Assembly (NCBI GenBank): GCA_020634235.1 | Contig: JACKCB010000001.1 | Coordinates: 992,001 to 1,056,000, forward strand | DNA length: 64,000 nucleotides | Direction: 5' to 3' | DNA from: Ardenticatenaceae bacterium | GTDB lineage: Bacteria; Chloroflexota; Anaerolineae; Promineifilales; Promineifilaceae | Shown here: in pieces, positions 8,659 through 17,712 of the stretch | Position numbering within the stretch: position 1 is the first letter of the stretch | Layout of the letters: every line of letters starts with the position of its first letter | Position numbers and translations under genes: made by a program | The notes under the pieces: generated by a model | The model's input: only the letters and a program-made list of their open reading frames with translations | Told to the model about the DNA's origin: nothing | Databases searched by the model: none

Positions 8659-10008
8659 ATGAGTGTCGCCAGTGATACCCCCACCTTCAACTTGAAAGCC
8701 GTTGTCCAGGAAACAGACCTGAAACCAGACACCCTCCGCGCCTGGGAGCGGCGCTACGGCCTCCCCCAGCCAGAGCGCACCTCTGGCGGTCACCGCCTCT
8801 ACTCGCAGCGTGACATCGACACCCTGAAATGGCTGCTGGCCCGCCAGGATGAAGGGCTAAGCATCAGCCGGGCGGTCGCTTTGTGGCGCGAACTGGAGGA
8901 GAGCAGCGTCGATCCGCTGTTGGAGTTTGCCAGCAGCAACGGTGAGAAACTGCCCCCGGCCATGTCACTGGAAGTGGGCGACACGCTGGTACAACTGCGC
9001 GACTCCTGGATAGAGTACTGCCTGGACTATGAAGAGCAAAAAGCAGAGTATGTGCTGGCCCAGGCATTTGCCCTCTACTCGCCAGAAACGGTATGTATTG
9101 AGCTGCTGCAAAAGGGATTGGCCCGCATTGGGGCTGAATGGTACTCCGGCCGGGCCACCGCCCAACAAGAGCATTTTGCCTCGGCCCTGGCCATGCGCCG
9201 CCTGGAATCACTGCTGGCGGCCACACCCCCGCCCACCCGCCCCGGCCGGGTACTCATTGGCTGCCCCCCACTGGAAGAACACACCTTCAGCCCCCTGCTG
9301 CTAACCCTGCTGCTGCGCCGTCGCGGCTGGGAAGCGCTCTACCTGGGCTCCAACGTGCCCCTGCTGCGTATGGAAGCAACCATTGCCCGCAACAAGCCGC
9401 GCCTGGTCATTCTCTCGGCCCAAACCCTCTTCACCGCCGCCCACCTGCTAGAGATGGGCGAACTACTGCAGCGTGAACAGGTCCCCCTGGCTTTCGGCGG
9501 CCTGATCTTCATCATGGCACCCACCCTCATCGACCGGATACCCGGCCACTACCTGGGTTCCGATCTGGCCAGCGCACCGCTGCTGATTGAACAGCTCATG
9601 ATCTCCCCAACCATGCAGCCGGCCAGGCTGCGCGTCAGCAGATCCTACATTGCCAGCCTGCATGAATATCGCCAGATGCAAGCCCAAATCGAAGCCCACG
9701 TCTGGGAGAAGCTGCAAGATGGCCGCATCACCCAAATCGAACTCAAGCGGGCCAATTTCAACATGGCCCGCGATATCACCGCGGCGCTGTCACTGGGCGA
9801 CATGTCCTTGCTGGGCTACAACCTGGACTGGGTAACCGGCCTGATGACCAACCACAACTACCCGGTAGATAGCACCACCCTCCAGGATTATGTAAATGCC
9901 TACTATGAATCGACCCAGGAGGCCCTGGCCGATGGCAGTACCAACGAAGCCTTGACCTGGCTGCGGATGCTGGTTCACAACACCAATGGCCAGCACGAAA
10001 GCTGCTAG
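8659..10008 (+). CDS. MerR-family B12-binding regulator, CarH/LitR type (probable photoreceptor)
   Basis: 449 residues from ATG 8659, chosen because the promoter lies downstream of the longer start. Residues 8-75 are a MerR winged helix (LKPDTLRAWERRYGLP, SGGHRLYS). Residues about 100-190 match the helical cap of CarH, with the diagnostic W161-x9-E171-H172 that covers the upper face of adenosylcobalamin. Residues about 195-310 form the cobalamin fold, with E206-x-H208-x-x-S211 where DxHxxG is usual; H208 is the expected lower ligand. In this family the dark tetramer represses and light releases it. A further about 140 residues at the C-terminus match no domain I recognise. The genes that follow include a photolyase, as expected for a light-controlled operon. 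Confidence 0.85.
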   Translation: MSVASDTPTFNLKAVVQETDLKPDTLRAWERRYGLPQPERTSGGHRLYSQRDIDTLKWLLARQDEGLSISRAVALWRELEESSVDPLLEFASSNGEKLPPAMSLEVGDTLVQLRDSWIEYCLDYEEQKAEYVLAQAFALYSPETVCIELLQKGLARIGAEWYSGRATAQQEHFASALAMRRLESLLAATPPPTRPGRVLIGCPPLEEHTFSPLLLTLLLRRRGWEALYLGSNVPLLRMEATIARNKPRLVILSAQTLFTAAHLLEMGELLQREQVPLAFGGLIFIMAPTLIDRIPGHYLGSDLASAPLLIEQLMISPTMQPARLRVSRSYIASLHEYRQMQAQIEAHVWEKLQDGRITQIELKRANFNMARDITAALSLGDMSLLGYNLDWVTGLMTNHNYPVDSTTLQDYVNAYYESTQEALADGSTNEALTWLRMLVHNTNGQHESC

Positions 10009-10065
10009 GAATCGCCGGCCGGCCCAACTGGCGCGAAGCAATCCATTCCATAAGGACATTACCTG

Positions 10066-10998
10066 ATGCGTATCATCATTACCGGCGGTTCTGGCCTGAT
10101 TGGCCGGGCATTGGCCAACAGCCTGGCCGCAGACCAGCATGAAGTCGTTCTGCTCAGCCGCTCCCCCGGCCGGGTAACCAACCTACCCAGCAACGTCCGC
10201 GCCGTCGCCTGGGACGGGCACACAGCCCAGGGCTGGGGCGAACTGGCCGACGGGGCCGGGGCCATCGTCAACCTGGCCGGCGAGAGCATTGCCGGCGAAG
10301 GCTTCTTGCCCCTCCGCTGGAGCGACGAGCGCCGCCAACGCATTCGCGACAGCCGCATTAACGCCGGCCGGGCGGTCACGGCCGCAGTGGCCGGCGCCAC
10401 CCAGAAGCCGCGCGTGGTTATCCAGGCCTCGGCCATTGGCTACTACGGCGTCCATGGCGATGAAGCGCTGGATGAAAGCGCCCCGGCCGGGAACGATTTC
10501 CTGGCCAACGTCTGCCGCGAATGGGAAGCCAGTTCCGCTGGCGTCGAAACAGCGGGTGTGCGCCGGGTCATCATCCGCATCGGCGTGGTCCTCAGCACCC
10601 AGGGCGGCGCACTCACCCGCGTCTTGCTGCCCTACAGGCTGTTCGGCGGCGGCCGCTTTGGCAGCGGCCGGCAGTACTGGTCCTGGATCCACCTGGACGA
10701 CGTCGTCCGCGCCATCCGGGCCAGCATCGAAGACGAACAGTTCGCTGGTCCCATAAACCTCACTGCGCCCAACCCCCACACCAACAACGATTTCGGCAAA
10801 ACCCTCGGCCAGGTATTGGGCCGCCCACACTGGCTGCCCGTGCCCGCCTTCGCCCTGAAACTGCCCTTCGGCGAGGTGACCACGGTGGTGCTGGATGGCC
10901 AGCGCGTTTTGCCGGCCAAACTACAACACGCGGGCTTTACCTTCCAGTTCCCCCAATTGGCGCCCGCCCTGCAAGACCTGATCAAGAGGAACGTCTAA
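10066..10998 (+). CDS. TIGR01777-family NAD(P)-binding epimerase
   Basis: 310 residues. The N-terminus is a Rossmann dinucleotide-binding site (RIIITGGSGLIGRAL). The family pattern continues with IVNLAGESI, then SRINAGRAV, and ASAIGYYG, which holds a YxxxK-region variant. A C-terminal DUF1731-like end (LPAFALKLPFGE-like, then LQHAGFTFQFP) follows. The biochemical substrate of the family is not established. In other bacteria it is often found beside photolyase and MerR genes, as here. A Shine-Dalgarno sequence (aagga) precedes the ATG by 9 bp. It overlaps the next small gene by 1 bp (TAATG). Confidence 0.88.
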   Translation: MRIIITGGSGLIGRALANSLAADQHEVVLLSRSPGRVTNLPSNVRAVAWDGHTAQGWGELADGAGAIVNLAGESIAGEGFLPLRWSDERRQRIRDSRINAGRAVTAAVAGATQKPRVVIQASAIGYYGVHGDEALDESAPAGNDFLANVCREWEASSAGVETAGVRRVIIRIGVVLSTQGGALTRVLLPYRLFGGGRFGSGRQYWSWIHLDDVVRAIRASIEDEQFAGPINLTAPNPHTNNDFGKTLGQVLGRPHWLPVPAFALKLPFGEVTTVVLDGQRVLPAKLQHAGFTFQFPQLAPALQDLIKRNV

Positions 10999-11153
10999 TG
11001 GAGCATCTACTGCATACCGGACTGACCAGTGGCCTGCTTTCTGCCGCCACCCTGGCGGCGCTGGCCCTGCTGCGCCGCCGCAAAGAGCAGCAAGCCCGGG
11101 CAGCCGCCCCTGCCCCTGCCCGCCGGCGACAACCGGCCGGGGAGCCTCGCTAA
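10998..11153 (+). CDS. Small membrane peptide, 51 residues
   Basis: This frame starts at the ATG in TAATG, overlapping the stop of the epimerase gene, and ends 2 bp before the photolyase ATG. That tight packing suggests real translation by coupling. Residues 8-26 form one hydrophobic segment (TSGLLSAATLAALALL), followed by RRRKEQQ and a basic Ala/Pro-rich tail. No family is recognised. It could simply be a membrane-anchored accessory of the operon, or a chance frame in GC-rich DNA. Confidence 0.5.
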   Translation: MEHLLHTGLTSGLLSAATLAALALLRRRKEQQARAAAPAPARRRQPAGEPR

Positions 11154-11155
11154 CC

Positions 11156-12559
11156 ATGTCAACGGCCATCTGGTGGATTCGCCGCGATTTGCGCCTGGCC
11201 GACAATGTAGCCCTCAGCACAGCCCTGGCTCAGGCGAAACAGGTGCTGCCCGTCTGGATTTTCGACCCGGTCCTGCTGGCCTCGCCCTACGTCGGCGAAA
11301 AGCGGCTGGCCTTCCTGCTGGCTGGTCTGCGCACCCTGGATCAGGCGTTGCAGGCACGCGGCAGCCGCCTGATTGTGCGCCGTGGCCACCCGCCGGCGGT
11401 GCTGGCCCAGCTCCTGGCCGAAACTGGGGCCGGCGTCATCATCGCCGAAGAAGATTACTCCCCCTACGCCCGGCGGCGCGACCAGGCTGTGGCCCAGGCG
11501 CTGCCGCTGCGGCTGGTCAATGGGATGGCCATTCAGCCGCCCGGCCGGGTACTGAAAGCTGACGGCTCACCCTACACCGTCTTTACCCCCTTTAGCAAAG
11601 CGTGGCATGCGCTGCCCCGCCCCCGCGCCGCCGACCTGGTGCCCACACCAACGCACATACCCACCCCGGCCGGGGAGCTGGCCAGCGAACTCATCCCCAC
11701 CACCCCGCAACAGGCCGCAGCCGTCCCCTTCATGGCCGGCGAGGCCGAGGCCCAACGCCGGCTGCGCTATTTTATCGACCAGCACATCGCCGCCTACGCG
11801 GCCAATCGGGACCAGATGGACATAGACGGCACCTCGCGCCTCTCGCCCTACCTGCGTTTTGGCATGATCTCACCGCGCCAGGCTGCGGTAGCCGCCTACG
11901 GCGCCATGACCACCACCATCCCCGAGGCACGTGCCGGCGCCGCGAGCTGGCTCAATGAGCTGATCTGGCGCGATTTCTACATCCACATTCTGGCCCATTT
12001 TCCGGCCGTGCGGCGCGGCAGCTTCCGCGAGAAGTATGACGCCATCCCCTGGCGCAATGATGAGACGCAGTTCGCTGCCTGGTGCAGCGGACAGACCGGC
12101 TATCCAGTAGTAGACGCCGCCATGCGCCAGCTTGCCGCTACCGGCTGGATGCACAACCGGGCGCGGATGATTGTGGCTTCGTTCCTGACCAAGGATTTGC
12201 TCATTGACTGGCGCTGGGGTGAACGTTGGTTCATGCGCCATCTGGTTGATGGCGACCCGGCATCCAATAACGGGGGCTGGCAGTGGTCGGCCGGCACAGG
12301 CACCGATGCGGCCCCCTATTTCCGCATTTTCAACCCTGTCTCCCAGGGAGCGAAGTTCGACCCGGCCGGGGTGTATGTCCGTCGCTGGGTGCCGGAACTG
12401 GCCCGGGTTCCAGACCAGTACATCCACGCCCCGTGGGAGATGCATCCCGCCGTGCAGCAGGTTACCGGCTGTATCATTGGCCGCGACTACCCACCCCCCA
12501 TTGTGGACCACCGGGCCGTACGCAGCCAGACATTGGCCGCCTACCGGGCCGTGGCCTGA
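11156..12559 (+). CDS. phrB: Deoxyribodipyrimidine photolyase (class I CPD photolyase/cryptochrome family)
   Basis: 467 residues. The N-terminal antenna-binding alpha/beta domain begins WWIRRDLRLADNVAL. The C-terminal FAD domain carries TSRLSPYLRFGMIS, WLNELIWRDFY, GYPVVDAAMRQL, GWMHNRARM and the flavin-pocket segment DGDPASNNGGWQW. These are hallmarks of light-driven repair of cyclobutane pyrimidine dimers. The length is normal (about 450-480). Co-transcription with the CarH-like regulator implies light-induced expression. Confidence 0.93.
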   Translation: MSTAIWWIRRDLRLADNVALSTALAQAKQVLPVWIFDPVLLASPYVGEKRLAFLLAGLRTLDQALQARGSRLIVRRGHPPAVLAQLLAETGAGVIIAEEDYSPYARRRDQAVAQALPLRLVNGMAIQPPGRVLKADGSPYTVFTPFSKAWHALPRPRAADLVPTPTHIPTPAGELASELIPTTPQQAAAVPFMAGEAEAQRRLRYFIDQHIAAYAANRDQMDIDGTSRLSPYLRFGMISPRQAAVAAYGAMTTTIPEARAGAASWLNELIWRDFYIHILAHFPAVRRGSFREKYDAIPWRNDETQFAAWCSGQTGYPVVDAAMRQLAATGWMHNRARMIVASFLTKDLLIDWRWGERWFMRHLVDGDPASNNGGWQWSAGTGTDAAPYFRIFNPVSQGAKFDPAGVYVRRWVPELARVPDQYIHAPWEMHPAVQQVTGCIIGRDYPPPIVDHRAVRSQTLAAYRAVA

Positions 12560-12575
12560 ATTGAGGAAAAACATC

Positions 12576-12923
12576 ATGCACTTTCGCCGACGCTCCCATA
12601 CCCACCCTGCTAATGATGATTCCCCCACTGACGTCCTGGGCCACCGCGCTCGGCACGCTGGCCCCCCCAACGGTGACGCCTTTAGCATCGTCGTCTTTGA
12701 CATTGCCGGCCAGGAGCAGCGTGTCCTGGAAGAGACCGCCAGCGAGGTTGTGGCGTCACCAGACACCCCGGCCGGGGCGCTGCTGCCCGCGGACAATGGC
12801 TGGGGGCATCTGGCCGCTCATTTTGCCGAACGGCTGCTGCGCCACGCTGCCGAAACCAGCCTGTTTTGCGCCCTGCGCCCGCCCGACACTCCCCACCTGT
12901 TAGGCCTGCCCGACGGCGCCTGA
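12576..12923 (+). CDS. Conserved-looking hypothetical protein, last gene of the photolyase operon
   Basis: 115 residues from an ATG preceded by gaggaaaaa, 16 bp after the photolyase stop. No domain is recognised. The first 35 residues are His/Arg/Pro rich and probably disordered. The rest (FSIVVFDIAGQEQRVLEETA, then GWGHLAAHFAERLLRHAAE) looks like a small alpha/beta fold. It ends just before the operon terminator, so it belongs to the operon by position. Confidence 0.6.
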   Translation: MHFRRRSHTHPANDDSPTDVLGHRARHAGPPNGDAFSIVVFDIAGQEQRVLEETASEVVASPDTPAGALLPADNGWGHLAAHFAERLLRHAAETSLFCALRPPDTPHLLGLPDGA

Positions 12924-12949
12924 CGCCCTAATCCCGACTTCTTCGCCAA

Positions 12950-12991
12950 CAGCCACCCTGTACCCACCGTGGACCAGGGTGGCTGTTTTTT
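12950..12991 (+). terminator. Rho-independent terminator of the photolyase operon
   Basis: AGCCACCCTG (12951-12960) pairs perfectly with CAGGGTGGCT (12975-12984) and is followed by GTTTTTT (12985-12991). It lies 27 bp after the last stop codon of the operon. Confidence 0.92.
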
Positions 12992-13379
12992 GTCCCCGGC
13001 CGGCTGCCACCACCCCAAACACAATAGCGGCCTTGCGGCCGCTAGTTGTGTGGAGGAGGAGGATTCAGTTTCTGAGAGGAGAGATTTACTTGCCCTTGCT
13101 TGAAAACAGTGTATCACGTTGGCCAGCGGCCGGTCATAAGGCTGGCTACGCCACCGCTGTAAATTGCAGCACATCCCGGCCGGGCCAGCCCCGCAGCCCA
13201 TATTGGGAGCGCCAGCATCCTGCTGGCCTATCGCCGGCTAGAAGCCGGCGCTCCAGCGTGAGGCTTGCTCACAACATGAGAAAAGGTGCGCTCAGCGTAA
13301 GACCCACCCCGGCCGGGACATCCAATAAACATCCGGCACGCTTTGCCAGCCGCCGCACCATCCTGACCAGGAGACGCGC
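12992..13379. other. Intergenic region with structured repeats, no gene seen
   Basis: Nearly 390 bp hold three copies of the iterated palindrome and a short AGCGGCC/GGCCGCT hairpin near 13028-13045. A larger hairpin (GGAGCGCC at 13206-13213 with GGCGCTCC at 13247-13254) encloses smaller stems (GCCAGC/GCTGGC, GCCGGC/GCCGGC). No convincing open frame or promoter was recognised, apart from the Shine-Dalgarno sequence of the next gene. Confidence 0.6.
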
Positions 13380-14609
13380 ATGCCCCACAAACCGACACGC
13401 CCACCCAACTGGCTGCCGCCGCTGCTGATCGCCATTTTGCTGCTGGCCGCCTGCCGCCCGGCCGCCAGCGAACCCACCCAGCCCCCGGCCGGGGCCACCC
13501 CCGCCGCCCTGGCCAGCCCCAGCCAGGCCACCCAGCCCACCACCGACGACCGTCCCGAACGCCTGCGCAGCCTGACCCGCGACTGGGGCACCGACTGGAC
13601 CCGGCACACCATCGACTACGCCGAAATCCTCTCCGGCGGGCCGCCGCGCGACGGCATTCCCGCCCTCGACAACCCCCAGTTCGTCAGCCAGAGCGCCGCG
13701 GCCGGTTGGCTGGGCGCGCAAGAGCCGGTCGTCGCCGTGGACCTCGGCGGCGAGGTCCGCGCCTACCCGCTGCAAATCCTCACCTGGCACGAAATCGTCA
13801 ACGACAGCGTTGGCGGCGTGCCCATCGCCGTTACCTTTTGCCCGCTGTGCAACTCGGCCATCGTTTTCGACCGCCGCCTCAACGGCCAGGTGCTGGAATT
13901 TGGCACCTCCGGCCTGCTGCGCAACTCCGACCTGATCATGTACGACCGCACCAGCGAAAGCCTGTGGCAGCAGTTCACCGGCGAAAGCATTGTGGGCACG
14001 CTGGCCGGCGAGCAGCTCACCTTCTTGCCCGCCAGCCTCATCAGCTTCAGCGACTTCCGGGCCGCCTTCCCGGCCGGGCAGGTACTCTCGCAAGAGACCG
14101 GCTACAGCCGCAGCTACGGCCAGAATCCATACGCCGGCTACGACAACCCGGCCGGGACCCCCTTTCTGTTTGACGGCACGCTGGACGAGCGGCTGCCGGC
14201 CATGGCCCGCGTGGTCAGCGTCCGGCTGGACGACGTGGCCATTGCCTACCCCTACACCCTCCTGGCCGGCGCGCGGGTCATCAATGACGCCCCGGCCGGG
14301 CACGACCTCGCCATCTTCTACACCCTGGGCACCAACAGCGCCCTGGGGGCGGCCGACATCGCCAGCGCCGCCGACGTCGGCGCAACCGGCGTCTTTGACC
14401 CCGTCCTGGACGGCCAGAAGCTAACCTTTCGCTGGGATGGGCAAAACATCGTTGATGAGCAAACCGGCAGCAGTTGGAACATCGTTGGCCAGGCCATCGC
14501 CGGGCCACTGACCGGCCGGGCGCTAACCCCCATCGTCAAAGGCGACCATTTCTGGTTCTCCTGGGCCGCCTTCCAGCCAGACACGCTGATCTACACCAGC
14601 GACGAGTAA
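13380..14609 (+). CDS. DUF3179 domain lipoprotein
   Basis: 409 residues. A signal peptide ends in a lipobox (LLAAC, Cys at about residue 24), followed by a Pro/Thr/Ala-rich linker. The rest is a DUF3179 domain, recognised by VVAVDLGGEVRAYPLQIL, WHEIVNDSVGGVPIAVT and FCPLCNSAIVFDR, with a later GFSRSYG-type loop and a final HFWFSWAAF. It is probably anchored on the outer face of the membrane. The function of the family is not known; the CPLC pair suggests metal or redox chemistry. The ATG has caggag upstream. Confidence 0.88.
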   Translation: MPHKPTRPPNWLPPLLIAILLLAACRPAASEPTQPPAGATPAALASPSQATQPTTDDRPERLRSLTRDWGTDWTRHTIDYAEILSGGPPRDGIPALDNPQFVSQSAAAGWLGAQEPVVAVDLGGEVRAYPLQILTWHEIVNDSVGGVPIAVTFCPLCNSAIVFDRRLNGQVLEFGTSGLLRNSDLIMYDRTSESLWQQFTGESIVGTLAGEQLTFLPASLISFSDFRAAFPAGQVLSQETGYSRSYGQNPYAGYDNPAGTPFLFDGTLDERLPAMARVVSVRLDDVAIAYPYTLLAGARVINDAPAGHDLAIFYTLGTNSALGAADIASAADVGATGVFDPVLDGQKLTFRWDGQNIVDEQTGSSWNIVGQAIAGPLTGRALTPIVKGDHFWFSWAAFQPDTLIYTSDE

Positions 14610-14724
14610 GCCAGCACCAGCAGCGCCACCGCAGCGCGCCCGCCGCTTGCCTCCGGCCGCGGAAAGTGGCACACTATACGCGACGCTCATGGTCTGTGCT
14701 TATTGTCTGGCAGTCGCGTGCCCT

Positions 14725-16656
14725 ATGGATGAACCAGCCACCATTCCCACCATCAGCTCCCCGGCCGGGCGCGTTGTTGCCCGGCTTAGAGCCTTGCGCC
14801 TGAACTGGCCCAGGATTATTGGCATCAGCCTGGTGCTGGTCTGGGCGCTCATCATTGGCCACGAATACCTCGACCTGAACCCGCAGATGGTCCCGGCCGG
14901 GCGCGAATTCAGTTCCGCCATCCAGGCCCACCACCTATGGACCCGCGCCCAGCAGTGCGGCTGGTGCGCCTTGTGGGATGGCTCTGAGCGCGGCGGCTTT
15001 CCCGCCCTGGCCGACACCCTGGCCAGCAGCCTGCACCCCCTGGTCATCCTTACTACGCTGGGCTGGGGCGTGGTCAACGGGGCCAAGATCGCCCTCATTG
15101 CCGCCCTGGCCATGGCCGGGCTGGCCCAGCTCTGGCTGGGGCGCGAACTGAAACTGGGCTGGCTGGCCAGCATCTGGGCTGCTCTTATGGTCATGGTCAG
15201 CGGCCACCTGGCGGGAAAGATGGAGTTGGGGCTGTTCAGCGTGCTGCTTTCCACGGCCACCCTCTCGCTCACCTTCCCCGCCGCCCTACGCCTGGCCCGC
15301 ACCCGCCGCTACCGCGACGCCGTCCTGCTGGCCCTTATCCTGGCCCTCTCGGCGGTGGCCGGGCAGGGCTACATGCAGGCTGGCTTCCTGCTCATCAGCC
15401 CCGCCTACCTGGCCCTGCTGTGGGGCAGCCGCGCAACCATGGCCACCACCTGGCGACGCTTCTTGCTGGCCGCCGGGCTGGCCCTGCTGCTGGCCGCGCC
15501 CTTCCTGGTGCCTCTGGCCCATTTCTGGCCCAACCTGGTCAAAGACAGCGACCCGGAACTGGGCGCGGCCATCTCGCTGAACAAGTATCTGCTCAATTTG
15601 TTCGTGGATGACCCCGACCTGTTGTTTGGCAGCGTGCTAAACCCCCTGCCCTACCCCCACATGTACACCCTGTTTGTGGGCTGGATTCCGGTGGCTCTGG
15701 CCGCCCTGTGCCTGCGCTTTGGCCGGCGGGAGCATTGGCGGCCGCTGCTGTTTCTGGCCGGCAGCGCGGCGCTGGCCATCTTTGTGGGCAGCATGGTCCC
15801 GCTGCGCTGGCTGCTGCCGGTGGCGCCCTTCCTGGCCGCGCTGCGCTTTGGGCCGATGATGGGGGGGCTGGCGCTGCCGCCGCTGCTGGGGCTGGCCGCC
15901 TATGGCCTGGATGGGCTGTGGCAGGCGGGCTGGCTGCGGAGTACGCTGTACGTGGGGCTAAACCAGGCCCCGGCCGGGCGGCGGGTGAATTGGGGCTGGC
16001 TGCTGCTGATCCCCTTGTTCATGGCCTTACAGCAGGGTTACCGCTTTAGCCAGGAGTGGCTCTTTGTGCAGGAGCAGTCGCCGGCCATTCAGGAGGTGCT
16101 GGCTGCGCTGCAAACACCCAGCCTGGCCTGGGTACAGCCCCCCTTCGGCAAGCACGAATACGTTGAACCGGCGGTGGCCATGGGGCTGAAGCTCAGCCCG
16201 GGGATCATGACCTGGCGCTGGCGCGACCGGGAGCTGCCGCCCCCCAGTCTGGAAGCGAGCAGCGAAGGCCCCCCCACGGAGGTAATCAGCCAGGCCACGG
16301 TTGGCGATGTGGTTGTCTATGGGCGCAATGTGCCGGTTTACGCCAAGGTCATTGCCAGCGCCGGGTGGGAAGCGTGCCAGGCCACGGGCAGCGGCGGCCA
16401 TTTGACGGTGCGCTGCAACAACCAGCAAACGGGCATACTGGAGCTGCTGGAGAATCAATGGACGGGCTGGCGGGTCTGGCGCGATGGCCAGTTGGTGAGT
16501 CTGCAAGATGGGCAGTGGCTGCGGGTGGTGGCCCCGGCCGGGGAGCATGTGTACGAATTCCGCTACCAGCCGCTGGACGTCCCCCTGGGGCTGACCCTGC
16601 TGCTGGTCGGCTGCATCCTATGCGCGGCTTTGTGGACCCGGCCGGATAACATTTGA
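14725..16656 (+). CDS. Large multi-spanning membrane protein (GT-C/YfhO-like)
   Basis: 643 residues from ATG 14725; an in-frame TTG at 14647 would give 669. A short cytoplasmic start leads into about 10-12 hydrophobic helices (to about residue 470) and then a soluble beta-rich C-terminal domain of about 140 residues closed by a last helix (GLTLLLVGCILCAALW). This layout, with an EYLDLNP segment after helix 1, resembles integral-membrane glycosyltransferases of the GT-C/YfhO group. That assignment is tentative. The gene lies 115 bp after the DUF3179 gene in the same direction. Confidence 0.65.
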   Translation: MDEPATIPTISSPAGRVVARLRALRLNWPRIIGISLVLVWALIIGHEYLDLNPQMVPAGREFSSAIQAHHLWTRAQQCGWCALWDGSERGGFPALADTLASSLHPLVILTTLGWGVVNGAKIALIAALAMAGLAQLWLGRELKLGWLASIWAALMVMVSGHLAGKMELGLFSVLLSTATLSLTFPAALRLARTRRYRDAVLLALILALSAVAGQGYMQAGFLLISPAYLALLWGSRATMATTWRRFLLAAGLALLLAAPFLVPLAHFWPNLVKDSDPELGAAISLNKYLLNLFVDDPDLLFGSVLNPLPYPHMYTLFVGWIPVALAALCLRFGRREHWRPLLFLAGSAALAIFVGSMVPLRWLLPVAPFLAALRFGPMMGGLALPPLLGLAAYGLDGLWQAGWLRSTLYVGLNQAPAGRRVNWGWLLLIPLFMALQQGYRFSQEWLFVQEQSPAIQEVLAALQTPSLAWVQPPFGKHEYVEPAVAMGLKLSPGIMTWRWRDRELPPPSLEASSEGPPTEVISQATVGDVVVYGRNVPVYAKVIASAGWEACQATGSGGHLTVRCNNQQTGILELLENQWTGWRVWRDGQLVSLQDGQWLRVVAPAGEHVYEFRYQPLDVPLGLTLLLVGCILCAALWTRPDNI

Positions 16657-16936
16657 GCACCGGCTGGCGAGGGCGCAGCCAACAACTGGCGTATTCAGCA
16701 AAACCTTCAGAAGAAAACGACACTGGACCCGGACAATGGGGGTCATTATAGGTGCCAGGTGGGTGATCATCAAGGAGCGTTCGGAGCCAAATTCGAAAAT
16801 CGTTGAAAGTAGTAGCGTTGCATAAGAAGCAAGGCGTTATGGTGTCCACAATACGCGGCGGTAGATTGGCATGGCACACCATTCCTGTCTGGGGCAGAAT
16901 CTGCTAATATAGAATTGTTCAGAAGGAGACTTTTCA

Positions 16937-17176
16937 ATGGTAGCTGATACACAAACTCTGGATAGAATATTTAGCGAAGCCAGACACCTCGCGCCAGAAT
17001 ATCGCCTGCGTCTTGTGCAAAGGATCATTCAGACGCTTGTTTCATCTTCGCCCCTTCAAGAGCCACAACCATTGCGTTTTGGTGAGTTTGGAGGTGATGA
17101 AGCAGCCATGTCAACTATTGAAGACTTCGCCATAGCCGAATGGCAACCCACGGACGAGGAGTTGGATGGCCCATAA
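16937..17176 (+). CDS. Putative antitoxin of a PIN-domain toxin pair
   Basis: 79 residues, small and acidic at its C-terminus (EWQPTDEELDGP). It overlaps the PIN-domain gene by 11 bp, the usual layout of type II toxin-antitoxin pairs. The N-terminal half (LAPEYRLRLVQRIIQTLV) is helical and could dimerise. No DNA-binding motif is certain. A strong Shine-Dalgarno sequence (agaaggag) precedes the ATG. Base composition is distinctly AT-richer than in flanking genes. Confidence 0.6.
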   Translation: MVADTQTLDRIFSEARHLAPEYRLRLVQRIIQTLVSSSPLQEPQPLRFGEFGGDEAAMSTIEDFAIAEWQPTDEELDGP

Positions 17177-17576
17177 GTATATTCTTGATACCCACGCCCT
17201 GGTCTGGTTTGTTGAAGGCAATAAACGACTAAGTGAATCGGCAAAAACGATTATCGCCGGAACCGATAGCGAAATGGTTCTCCCGCTCATTGCATTGGCT
17301 GAAGCGGCCGTTATCATTGAACGAGGCAGAACAACAATATCGGATGTGTCCAAGTTCCTGGCTCGTGTATATGCGGATACTCGCATCGAAATCTTCCCCC
17401 TAACCTTGGATGTATTTGAACGCAGCCTGACGCCTGAAGGTTTGCTCATTCCTGAACTACACGACCGATTTATCGTAAGTACCGGGCCTCATTTACAGGA
17501 TTTGGGCGAGACTGTAGAAATCGTCACAAAAGATCAAGCGATCACTGATGCTGGTGTGTTGTCAGTCATTTGGTGA
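17166..17576 (+). CDS. PIN-domain ribonuclease toxin (VapC-like)
   Basis: 136 residues. It begins KYILDTHALVWF, the first conserved Asp of the PIN fold. An acidic residue follows in the IALAEAAVIIERG helix (the usual Glu). Later come LHDRFIVSTG with the third acidic site and EIVTKDQAITD with the fourth. PIN toxins are Mg2+-dependent RNases that cleave tRNA or rRNA. The partner antitoxin is encoded just upstream, with overlap. It is probably a horizontally acquired module. Confidence 0.82.
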   Translation: MAHKYILDTHALVWFVEGNKRLSESAKTIIAGTDSEMVLPLIALAEAAVIIERGRTTISDVSKFLARVYADTRIEIFPLTLDVFERSLTPEGLLIPELHDRFIVSTGPHLQDLGETVEIVTKDQAITDAGVLSVIW

Positions 17577-17712
17577 TTGGGTTCGCCTTAAGCGTCCCCT
17601 GCGTGAAGGGTGGGATAAACAATTCAAGTTGATGGCAGATACGGGCGATGATAGTTTGCTAGATGAGGATTTAGCGGCCACTATTTGGGATGAGGATGAG
17701 TGGGAATGGTAG
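17554..17712 (+). pseudogene. Truncated MazE-type antitoxin remnant
   Basis: From a GTG inside the PIN gene, this frame gives 52 residues ending LREGWDKQF, then DDSLLDEDLAATIWDEDEWEW and a stop. This is the typical C-terminal, MazF-binding tail of MazE/PemI antitoxins. The N-terminal AbrB-like DNA-binding domain is missing and replaced by out-of-frame PIN sequence. So the antitoxin has lost its operator-binding half by deletion. Whether the remnant is translated is unclear. Confidence 0.65.
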
